A stretch of 5,965 bases of DNA from Cloacimonetes bacterium SCGC AAA252-N17 (lineage in GTDB: Bacteria; Cloacimonadota; Cloacimonadia; JGIOTU-2), in NCBI GenBank assembly GCA_000404785.1, contig ASNI01000100.1, forward strand, positions 1 to 5,965. The letters are read 5' to 3'. Shown here piece by piece: positions 1 through 5,857 of the stretch; positions within the stretch are counted from its first letter, which is position 1; each line of letters begins with the position of its first letter. Both the position numbers and the translations under genes were made by a program. The notes below the pieces were generated by a model. The model saw nothing but the letters and a program-made list of their open reading frames with translations. It had not been told where the DNA came from and did not search any database.

Positions 1-1
1 G

Positions 2-238
2 GGGGGGGCTACCCAAGAAACTATCCAAGAAACTACCCAAGAAACTACCCAAGAAAGAATACTTAATATTATAAAAAATAAACCTTATATTACTAGAAAT
101 CAAATTGCTAAAGAGATCGGTCTTACTTCAGATGGTGTTAAATATAATCTTGATGTTTTAAGAAAAAATGGTAGAATTCGGCATATTGGTCCTACAAAAA
201 AAGGTCACTGGGTAATTGTTGATAATGGAAAATTATGA
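2..238 (+). CDS. C-terminal end of an AlbA/Schlafen-type (RecG-like) putative DNA-binding regulator, 5' truncated by the window edge
   Basis: The frame is open from base 2 to a TGA at 236-238 and encodes 78 residues. It begins with tandem TTQE-type units (TQE, TIQE, TTQE, TTQE), followed by a winged-helix fold: RILNIIKNKPYITRNQIAKE, then EIGLTSDGVKYNLDVLRKNG as the recognition helix region, and GPTKKGHWVI as the wing. A glutamine-rich TTQE linker before a C-terminal winged helix is characteristic of proteins annotated as putative DNA-binding domain-containing or ATP-binding regulators with an N-terminal AlbA_2 (Schlafen-like) domain; that domain would lie outside the window. The function would be DNA binding and transcription control, but the target is unknown. 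The stop overlaps the ATG of the radC remnant (ATGA), so the two were probably co-transcribed. The first two or three codons come from a G8 run and may be artefactual. Confidence 0.75.
   Translation, partial: GGATQETIQETTQETTQERILNIIKNKPYITRNQIAKEIGLTSDGVKYNLDVLRKNGRIRHIGPTKKGHWVIVDNGKL
9..56 (+). repeat. Four tandem 12-bp units encoding the TTQE linker
   Basis: The unit ctacccaagaaa occurs at 9-20, 33-44 and 45-56, with one variant (ctatccaagaaa) at 21-32. Each unit is exactly four codons, so changes in copy number would keep the reading frame and only lengthen or shorten the linker before the winged helix. The array probably extended further upstream, because the sequence stops at a G8 run exactly where another unit would be expected. 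Confidence 0.85.
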
Positions 239-607
239 AAAAGATAAAAGATTTACCTAAAAACGAACGTCCCAGAGAAAAGCTCCTGGAAAAAGGAGCA
301 TTTTCTCTGCGTTTCCATCAATGGTGCCAACGAAGTGATGAGCGTACGGGTTGTTACGATTGGTCTGGTAAATAAAACACAAGTTCATCCAAGAGAAGTT
401 TTTGCTGATGTAATCGCTGAAAGAGCTTCCGCAGTTATCCTTGCTCACAATCATACTGGGAGTAATCTGGAACCAAGTAATGAAGATGTAGCAATAACAA
501 GGCGACTGATTGAAGCCGGAAGTATATTAGGAATAAAGGTCTTAGATCATATCATCTTTAACAAAAATGGATTCATTAGCTTAGTAGATGAAAATCAAAT
601 AAATTAG
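235..607 (+). pseudogene. radC: radC (JAB/MPN-domain DNA repair-like protein) with an internal, frame-breaking deletion
   Basis: The gene starts at the ATG at 235, which overlaps the upstream stop. It reads MKKIKDLPKNERPREKLLEK followed by GA, the normal RadC N-terminus. In that frame it then runs into nonsense and a stop near 370. The next frame opens with EHFLCVSINGANEV and continues through VHPREVFADV, AVILAHNH, EPSNED and VLDHIIF to a TAG at 605-607, which is the RadC C-terminal half. Full RadC proteins are about 225-230 residues. Here roughly 95 residues are missing, namely the helix-hairpin-helix region between EKGA and EHF. The metal-binding H-x-H, seven residues, S-x-x-D spacing is preserved, but the usual HNHPSG reads HNHTGS. 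The 90-codon open frame from a GTG at 335 covers most of the catalytic half but lacks an obvious ribosome site. RadC's role is unproven even in intact form. The product is probably non-functional. Confidence 0.85.
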
Positions 608-660
608 CTGATTTCAGCGGAAGGCATTACTGTTTCTGCCACATTTTCAACACACCATTC

Positions 661-892
661 CTACTTCTCCCCCACCTCACCTTCTTCCTTTTTCATCTTT
701 TTAATCATTGCGCCCATCGGTCCCCATATCAGGATCATATGAGCAAGTGTGCCGCCTATAAGAAGGCGGTTGATACTCTCTTTGTAGGGAGTTCCCTTAA
801 GGATGAGTGCCGAACCAACTATCATCGCACCCCAGATTATAGCACTTGCAATTATCAAAGCACCTATGCTTAATGGTTTATTTTTTTTTCAT
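661..892 (-). CDS. Small two-helix membrane protein of unknown function, frameshifted near its start in a poly-A run
   Basis: From the TTG at 856-858 the frame gives 65 residues ending at the TAG at 661-663. It has two hydrophobic helices (IIASAIIWGAMIVGSALIL, and LLIGGTLAHMILIWGPMGAM), a short loop GTPYKESINR between them, and a charged tail KKMKKEEGEVGEK. The TTG start has no good ribosome site. A better start is the ATG at 890-892, preceded by aaaggtagg. After that ATG there are nine A residues where eight would keep the frame; removing one A gives a 76-residue protein beginning MKKNKPLSIGAL and running straight into the first helix. The original start is therefore almost certainly 892, and the extra A is a sequencing error, slippage site or inactivating mutation. 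The product would sit in the cytoplasmic membrane. I do not recognise a named family. It lies convergent to the radC remnant, 53 bp away. Confidence 0.6.
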
Positions 893-984
893 CAGAACCT
901 ACCTTTTGTAATTGTTTTTGTGTATCTTATTTTATGCAAACGTTCCAGCCATCCTCCACCCAGAATATGGATCCACGAATACAG
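892..984 (-). other. 30-codon open stretch, possible 3' remnant of a lost gene
   Basis: On the minus strand, following a TAA at 985-987, a frame reads LYSWIHILGGGWLERLHKIR then YTKTITKGRF and stops at the TGA at 892-894. That stop overlaps the ATG (890-892) of the small membrane protein as TGATG, an arrangement typical of translationally coupled neighbours. The residues look protein-like and the position is suggestive, but there is no start codon and only about 30 codons before the upstream terminator. It may be the tail of a deleted gene or chance. I do not recognise it. Confidence 0.22.
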
Positions 985-992
985 TTATAAGG

Positions 993-1027
993 AAAAAGAA
1001 AGCCCGATCAATACATCACGGGCTTTC
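993..1027 (-). terminator. Rho-independent terminator of the propeller gene
   Basis: A perfect 9-bp inverted repeat (gaaagcccg at 998-1006 and cgggctttc at 1019-1027) encloses a 12-base loop. On the minus strand the stem is followed directly by TTTTTCC (997-991). It lies 22 bases past the stop codon of the propeller protein, in the correct orientation to end its transcript. Confidence 0.85.
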
Positions 1028-1049
1028 ATTATGTACAAGGAAGAACGGA

Positions 1050-2297
1050 TTATCTTAGGAGCAACATTTTGTTGAAGATAATCTCGTCCTTTGTGTGTAA
1101 TTTGTAGAAATATATTCCGTTTGCAACATCCTGTTTATTGAAGTCTGTTCCATCCCACTCGACACTGGTTTGACCGCTAACCACAGGAATAGCGTTTTTC
1201 AACTGACCTTTGGTATTATATATCTCAACAGAAGCATTGACTGCGAGCTGTGCATTGGCAAATGAGATCACGGTCGAACTCTTCATGGGATTCGGGGAGT
1301 TCTGTATAGAGGATGGCTCTATCGGATCATCAATACCAACACCGCCCCCTTCAACAAAGTAAATAAAGCGACCGTTCACATCAGAAATTTTTGTGGAGAG
1401 CAATTGGTTGGATCTACTGATCTCATACACTCCCGAACCATTGGTAACAAGGATGTTTCCATTTCCAAGCTCATACACTCCGCGCAAACCGGATACAATG
1501 TTATAATAACCCACATAGACGCCTGTGCTGGTATATTCGTAACAGCCGCTTGGAGTGCTGAATCCTGCCACAAGAAGATTACCTGAAGCCGCTACCGCCA
1601 TTTGTTCCGGAAAGCTGATCGAGGGAACAAGATCGCTTAGATAAGACCCGGAAGCATCATACCGGTGAACTGCATTACTTGAGCTGGCCGAAACGAGGTA
1701 ATCGTTCTCGTGAATTCGATACAAAACACAGAACGGACTATCCATTCCTCCGGCTCCGTTTGCTATGAAGTTGCCGGTGTAATTACCACTAGCATCAAAT
1801 TCAGCTACACAATCGATATTTGCAGAAGCACCTGCATTACAAACGAGTATGTTGCCGTCAGCTTTTGCGCACCAGCCGCGCACATTATCCAGAATGGCAG
1901 TATTCGGACCCCCGGCAGGTGCAAACCAGCCTGAAAACACTCCATTCAGATCATACTCTATTAATCCATCTTTCAACTGGTCAGAGACCAGAATGCTGTG
2001 ACCGTCCGGATGCAAAGCAGCAGCAATAGGTGTGGAAAGGTTCGTCGGATCCGAAGGGATAAAATTTGCATCATAAAGGTTGCCTGTGTCCGGATAAAAA
2101 GCCATGACACGATCTTCACCGGAATCCGGGATGAGCAAGAGACCGCCGGCAGGAATATCCCGTACTGTACGTATCATCGAAGAAGTGTTATGAGAATTCG
2201 TGTCGATTCCCATCTCTTCATTGAATTCTGCTGAATTATCTGCAAAGATCAAAGTCGCTAAAGATAACATAAATAGAAACAAGATAACTTTTTTCAT
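1050..2297 (-). CDS. Secreted six-bladed beta-propeller (NHL-like) protein with FlgD-like / type IX sorting tail
   Basis: This is a complete 415-residue protein starting at the ATG at 2295-2297, with AGGAGG four bases upstream. Residues 1-19 (MKKVILFLFMLSLATLIFA) form a Sec signal peptide with cleavage likely before DNS. The body holds about six repeats of the form LLV/ILV-x(7-15)-Y-x(2-5)-G, at roughly residues 52-74, 101-121, 149-173, 199-220, 240-262 and 281-300 (for example NILVCNAGA and NILVTNGSG). This is the pattern of NHL/SMP-30-like propellers. Residues 330-415 form a beta-sandwich tail with NSPNP, SVEIYNTKGQL, WDGTDFN and ANGIYFYKL, ending KMLLLR. That layout matches the Por secretion / FlgD-like tail used for export through the type IX system and cell-surface attachment in FCB-group bacteria. 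The likely location is the outer surface or medium. Propellers of this type bind ligands or proteins; no catalytic residues can be pointed to. The gene is monocistronic, with its own terminator downstream. Confidence 0.85.
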   Translation of the reverse strand: MKKVILFLFMLSLATLIFADNSAEFNEEMGIDTNSHNTSSMIRTVRDIPAGGLLLIPDSGEDRVMAFYPDTGNLYDANFIPSDPTNLSTPIAAALHPDGHSILVSDQLKDGLIEYDLNGVFSGWFAPAGGPNTAILDNVRGWCAKADGNILVCNAGASANIDCVAEFDASGNYTGNFIANGAGGMDSPFCVLYRIHENDYLVSASSSNAVHRYDASGSYLSDLVPSISFPEQMAVAASGNLLVAGFSTPSGCYEYTSTGVYVGYYNIVSGLRGVYELGNGNILVTNGSGVYEISRSNQLLSTKISDVNGRFIYFVEGGGVGIDDPIEPSSIQNSPNPMKSSTVISFANAQLAVNASVEIYNTKGQLKNAIPVVSGQTSVEWDGTDFNKQDVANGIYFYKLHTKDEIIFNKMLLLR

Positions 2298-2301
2298 ACA
2301 T

Positions 2302-2307
2302 CCTCCT
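2302..2307 (-). promoter_or_regulatory. Strong Shine-Dalgarno of the propeller gene
   Basis: The minus strand reads AGGAGG, a perfect anti-16S match, four bases before the ATG at 2297. The spacing is short but usable, and it fixes this ATG as the start. Confidence 0.75.
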
Positions 2308-2329
2308 GATATATTTATTTTTTTTGCAT

Positions 2330-2357
2330 CGTCATTCTGAGGAAAGCAAAATGGACG
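2330..2357. repeat. Short imperfect hairpin resembling the dispersed GTCATTCTGAG element
   Basis: The segment contains gtcattctgaggaaagc. Its flanks tcgtcatt and aatggacga pair as an eight-base-pair stem with one bulged G, around a loop that includes ctgaggaaagca. The string GTCATTCTGAG followed by GAAGC and GACGA is familiar to me from dispersed intergenic repeats in many draft bacterial genomes. Only one copy is present here, so its repeat status rests on recall, not on this window. Confidence 0.4.
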
Positions 2358-2488
2358 AAAAGTTGTTGAAAAATTTGTAAATTAAAAACTAATTTTGCCT
2401 ATCAAAGAAATTTACATCCAAAAAAACCGAATAAAATAGTTCAGCAATAATAATGTTAAGAACTGATGCTTATTTAACAAACAAACAT

Positions 2489-2523
2489 ATTATATATTTA
2501 TAAAATATAAAAATACCTGTCAA
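2489..2523 (-). promoter_or_regulatory. Candidate promoter of the propeller gene
   Basis: The minus strand has a perfect TTGACA at 2523-2518. Downstream of it are TAAATA at 17 bp spacing (2500-2495) and a better TATAAT at an unusually long 23 bp (2494-2489). The leader would be about 190 bases and would include the hairpin at 2330-2357. If the host belongs to the FCB group its main sigma factor may prefer other boxes, so this is tentative. Confidence 0.35.
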
Positions 2524-2573
2524 GAAAAAATATTAAGTGGGGGGAATATGGGCACGGAATATTTCTGCAGCAG

Positions 2574-2579
2574 TATAAT
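2574..2579 (+). promoter_or_regulatory. Candidate -10 box for the radical SAM / membrane synthase operon
   Basis: There is a perfect TATAAT 56 bases before the ATG at 2636. No recognisable -35 lies at 16-18 bp upstream (ggcacg). A TTGACA at 2602-2607 lies too close to the start to have a good -10. Both are weak on their own in such AT-rich sequence. Confidence 0.25.
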
Positions 2580-2635
2580 ATACAACTTATCACACATTTT
2601 ATTGACAACATTAGAGTGCGAGGTGCAATAGCTTT

Positions 2636-3715
2636 ATGAAGAAACCTGTGATCATTGCAATGCTTATTTTGATTTCAATAGTATTGCTCGCGTCTTCAAG
2701 GGATGTCGAGCTATTGAAGGAAGCACAGTTCTATGAAAAGCTTGAGAACAACGCAGTGCAATGTAACCTCTGTCCGAATTATTGCAGATTGCCCGAGGGA
2801 GTTACAGGCGTGTGCGGAGTCCGCCAGAATATTGACGGCACGCTTTATACGCTTGTTTATAACCGTCCAGTTTCAATAAATATTGATCCTATTGAGAAGA
2901 AACCGCTCTATCATTTTTATCCGGGATCAAATATACTTTCACTCGCAACTGTCGGGTGCAATTTGCGATGTAATTTCTGCCAGAACTGGACTATCTCTCA
3001 GTCAAAACCCGATGAAGTCCAGGCATATGAACTCACTCCGGAGCAGATCGTTGAAATGGCAAAACTTTATAACTGCAAAAGCATTGCCTTTACCTATACA
3101 GAACCCACAATTTTCTATGAATACATGTATGACATTGCAAAGTGTGCTCACGAGCAGGGATTGAAAACCGTGTGGGTCACCTGCGGATACATTAATGAAG
3201 AACCGCTGCGAAAGCTCATTCCATATCTGGATGCGGCAAACATCGACCTGAAGGGTTATTCCGAAGATTTTTATTCAACCTACACGACAGGTTTCCTCGA
3301 GCCGGTGCTCAGGACAATCGAGATTTGCAAAGAGGAAGGATTGTATTTTGAGATCACCAATCTTGTCATACCCGATGCAAATGATGATCCTGAAATGATA
3401 CGAGATATGTGCGTCTGGATCCGTGAAGAAATAGGGGATGAATATCCCTTGCATTTTTCGAGATTCTTCCCGAATTACAAACTTACCAACCGCCCAGCCA
3501 CTCCAATCAAAACCCTTGAAATGGCGTATGACATCGCAGTAGAAGAGAGCTTGAAATATGTGTATATCGGGAATGTGGGAAATATTGCAGAAGATACCTT
3601 TTGTCCGAATTGCGGAAAGAAGGTCATTGACCGTTCCGGTTATATTTTGAAGGAAGAAAATATTATTAATGGCAGATGTAAATTTTGCGGGTATAAAATT
3701 TTTGGAGAATTTTAA
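2636..3715 (+). CDS. amrS: AmmeMemoRadiSam-family radical SAM enzyme (AmrS) with N-terminal signal/anchor
   Basis: This 359-residue protein belongs to the pyruvate-formate-lyase-activase-like branch of radical SAM enzymes, which cleave S-adenosylmethionine with a 4Fe-4S cluster to make a radical. The cluster motif CNLRCNFC supplies Cys108, Cys112 and Cys115. Before it are the family features EAQFYEKLE, four cysteines (43, 46, 50, 60) in CNLCPNYC and GVCGVR, and DPIEKKPLYHFYPG. After it come FTYTEPTIFYEY and ANIDLKGYSEDFY, then a C-terminal zinc-ribbon-like pair CPNC (323, 326) and CKFC (348, 351). This order matches AmrS of the AmmeMemoRadiSam group, whose substrate is unknown. Unusually, residues 4-20 (PVIIAMLILISIVLLAS) form a hydrophobic signal or anchor ahead of the usual start. 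A TTG at 2714 would remove it but lacks a convincing ribosome site, whereas the ATG at 2636 has gagg 12 bases upstream. It is followed 12 bases later by the membrane synthase gene, indicating an operon. AMMECR1 and Memo genes are not seen. Confidence 0.85.
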   Translation: MKKPVIIAMLILISIVLLASSRDVELLKEAQFYEKLENNAVQCNLCPNYCRLPEGVTGVCGVRQNIDGTLYTLVYNRPVSINIDPIEKKPLYHFYPGSNILSLATVGCNLRCNFCQNWTISQSKPDEVQAYELTPEQIVEMAKLYNCKSIAFTYTEPTIFYEYMYDIAKCAHEQGLKTVWVTCGYINEEPLRKLIPYLDAANIDLKGYSEDFYSTYTTGFLEPVLRTIEICKEEGLYFEITNLVIPDANDDPEMIRDMCVWIREEIGDEYPLHFSRFFPNYKLTNRPATPIKTLEMAYDIAVEESLKYVYIGNVGNIAEDTFCPNCGKKVIDRSGYILKEENIINGRCKFCGYKIFGEF

Positions 3716-3727
3716 TAGCACAGGCGA

Positions 3728-5857
3728 ATGAGAAAGAAATTTCTGCTCTTTATTTCTCTTGGAATGATCTCACTTGTCGGGCAGACTGTACTTTTGCGTG
3801 AGCTGCTCATTGAGGTTCGCGGTAACGAGATCGTGTATGCGATATATCTGTCTCTGTGGCTTTTTATGATCGCAGTGGGGAGTTTTATTGGAAAATTTCT
3901 ATTGCAGAAAGACAAATTGCTGGGCTACATAAAAATGGGTTTTCTCATCCTTTCGTTTTTGGTGATTCTGCAATTTTTTGGCATACGGTTGTTCGCGAGT
4001 TTACTTACTGTGGTTTCCGGTGAGATGTTCGAACTTGGGAATATTTTTCTTCTTGCTCTTCTGATCCTCACTCCCGGATGTCTGGTGCTGGGAGCGCTTT
4101 TCCCGTTGCTATGTTCATATATAAAAAATGCTCCGGAACCAGTCCACAAAGGATATGTGCTGGAAAGTATCGGCATTATTTTGGGAGGAATTCTTTTTGC
4201 ATGCTTGATCTCCATCCTCTCGCACATTATAATACTTATTTTGTTGGGGAGCATCATTCTCGTTATCCTTTTTGCTGTGGTGCGGAGAAAATATTTGATT
4301 ATTCCGCTCATTATATTTCTCATCATGATCCCTTTTGCAAATAAATTCTTTCAACAATTCTATGCAGAGAAGTACAAACCGCAGGAACTTATCCTTTCGC
4401 GAGATTCAAAGTATGGACGCCTCGATGTAACAAAATATCAAGCACAGCAGAATTATTACTGGAACGGTGAACTTTTTGCTCATACCGATAATGAACTCTA
4501 TGCCCAGCAGATGGTGAATTATGTGATGCTGCAAAATCCTGATGCCCAGAAAATACTTCTTATAGGAGGATTGCTTAGAGGGTATATTCCTGAAATTACT
4601 AAGTACGAAAGGATTAAGCAGATCGACTGCCTAGAAATAGATAAGAATATTATTGCTCTTGCTCCTCACCATCCGGATGTGCACTATATTCAGGATGATC
4701 CTGTTCATTATCTTAGAAAATCAGCAGAAACCTATGACATAATTTTCGTAGATGTGCCTGATCCCTCATCTTTGCTTTTGAACAGGTATTATACATTGCA
4801 GTTTTTTGAGCTGGCAAAAAAGCATTTTTCGGAGAATTCATCGATCCTTGCGATTACCTTGAGCAGCGGAACAAATTTTATGACTCCCGAACTTGTTCAG
4901 CTCAATGCTTCGGTATGGAAAACCTTTTCAGATGTTTTACCATATTCGGTTATTATTCCTTCAATAAAGAATATTTATATTGGAAGTGAGGAGAAATTCA
5001 TCACAAATGATGTTGAAGAGCTTCAGCAGCGTGCGCAGAATTATCAAACTATCTGGTTCAATGATACAATTATTTTCGAGCAGTGTAACACGTTGAGAAT
5101 AGGGCAGATACACAATGCAATTAAGGGGAGGGGAGAACTCAACACTATTTCGGATCCGGCAGCGTATCTTTCTACAATTTCAGTGTGGACAAATATCCTC
5201 AATTTGAATATTAATAACACAATGCAATGGATGAAGAAGCATGTCATATTTTTATTTATAATCAGTATCTTTGTTATATTAGGAATTGCTTTTGGTGCAT
5301 CAAAACTGAACAGGATTTCTCATTCTCTCATTGATATGCAGGTTTTTGTTATTAGTCTGGTAAATTTTGTAATGCAGCTTGTGCTTCTCAATCTCTTCCA
5401 GATGCAGTACGGCAATGTCTATTTCATGATCTTTCTGTTCACCACGATTTTTATGATAGGATTGACCGGTGGATTTCTCCTGCGAAACATAATGAGCCCC
5501 TCATTGTTTATTTTGTATGGTATTAATTTGGTCTTAGCCGGAGGTGTATGGCTTTTTTTTGGATCTGTTTTTCCCACAGTGATTTATTTGACCTGCAACC
5601 TGATCTTTGCATTTCTTGAAGGAAGCATCCTTGCAAGATTACTTGCAGTAAAATATGCAAAAGAAAAGATAGAAAGCGGAAGCACGTTTTATTTTCTTGA
5701 TAGTCTTGGTTCTATGGTGGGAGGACTTATTATCGGAGTTGTGCTATTTCCTGTGATTGGTATCAAGAGTAGTATTTTAATGCTTATGTGTCTGATTGGG
5801 GTGAGTATGGTCATTCAGTTCCTTATTAGCAAGAGTATCAATACTATCGAACTATAA
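3728..5857 (+). CDS. Polytopic membrane protein with an embedded spermidine-synthase-like domain (fused MFS/spermidine synthase type)
   Basis: This is a complete 709-residue protein. Residues 1-205 contain about seven membrane helices and begin with the family pattern GQTVLLRELLIEVRGNEIVY. Residues about 222-430 form a soluble Rossmann domain like spermidine synthase: DSKYGRLDV (226-234), TDNELYAQQMVNY (253-265), the SAM-binding strand ILLIGGLLRG (276-285), acidic LEID (302-305), DVPDP (342-346, matching the catalytic D-x-x-D-P), and RYYTLQFFELA. Residues about 503-700 add six or seven helices and end with FYFLDSLGSMVGGLIIG, which echoes YVLESIGIILGGILF at 143-157, so the two membrane blocks look related. 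The usual GGGDG or GGGLGG loop reads GGLLRG, and the acceptor-site His reads Asn264. It therefore probably binds SAM or a decarboxylated-SAM-like ligand, but classical spermidine synthesis is doubtful. It starts 12 bases after the radical SAM gene, with agg three bases before the ATG, so the two are co-transcribed. No terminator is visible behind it. Confidence 0.85.
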   Translation: MRKKFLLFISLGMISLVGQTVLLRELLIEVRGNEIVYAIYLSLWLFMIAVGSFIGKFLLQKDKLLGYIKMGFLILSFLVILQFFGIRLFASLLTVVSGEMFELGNIFLLALLILTPGCLVLGALFPLLCSYIKNAPEPVHKGYVLESIGIILGGILFACLISILSHIIILILLGSIILVILFAVVRRKYLIIPLIIFLIMIPFANKFFQQFYAEKYKPQELILSRDSKYGRLDVTKYQAQQNYYWNGELFAHTDNELYAQQMVNYVMLQNPDAQKILLIGGLLRGYIPEITKYERIKQIDCLEIDKNIIALAPHHPDVHYIQDDPVHYLRKSAETYDIIFVDVPDPSSLLLNRYYTLQFFELAKKHFSENSSILAITLSSGTNFMTPELVQLNASVWKTFSDVLPYSVIIPSIKNIYIGSEEKFITNDVEELQQRAQNYQTIWFNDTIIFEQCNTLRIGQIHNAIKGRGELNTISDPAAYLSTISVWTNILNLNINNTMQWMKKHVIFLFIISIFVILGIAFGASKLNRISHSLIDMQVFVISLVNFVMQLVLLNLFQMQYGNVYFMIFLFTTIFMIGLTGGFLLRNIMSPSLFILYGINLVLAGGVWLFFGSVFPTVIYLTCNLIFAFLEGSILARLLAVKYAKEKIESGSTFYFLDSLGSMVGGLIIGVVLFPVIGIKSSILMLMCLIGVSMVIQFLISKSINTIEL

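Larger units (their letters stand above)
2298..2635. other. AT-rich divergent intergenic region
   Basis: These 338 bases separate the minus-strand propeller gene from the plus-strand operon. No open frame longer than about 16 codons with a plausible start was found. The region contains the propeller gene's ribosome site, a short hairpin (2330-2357), a long A/T-only tract around 2487-2514, a TTGACA box on the minus strand (2518-2523), a G6 run (2539-2544), and a TATAAT on the plus strand (2574-2579). It most likely carries back-to-back promoters. Confidence 0.7.

Noticed and set aside
9..56. Tandem 12-bp repeats as a CRISPR-like array
   Set aside because: There are no spacers, the unit is 12 bases and it is in frame as TTQE codons of a coding gene.
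607..618. Small hairpin gctg-attt-cagc between the convergent radC remnant and the small membrane gene
   Set aside because: It has a stem of only four or five base pairs. A T-rich stretch follows on the minus strand, but the hairpin is too weak to call a terminator.
803..1075. Plus-strand 90-codon frame across the small membrane gene and the terminator
   Set aside because: It runs through the terminator hairpin and opposite a better-supported minus-strand gene, with no recognisable protein features.
1404..2234. Several plus-strand open frames of 60-80 codons across the propeller gene
   Set aside because: They lie antisense to a well-supported gene, have no family features and arise from its codon pattern.
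2549..2568. Possible sigma-54 promoter (gggcacg ... ctgca)
   Set aside because: The GG and GC elements are separated by 14 bases, not the required 10, so it does not fit a -24/-12 promoter.
3275..4357. Minus-strand open frames of 67-148 codons across the radical SAM and membrane synthase genes
   Set aside because: They are antisense shadows of strongly conserved coding sequence; no ribosome sites or recognisable motifs.
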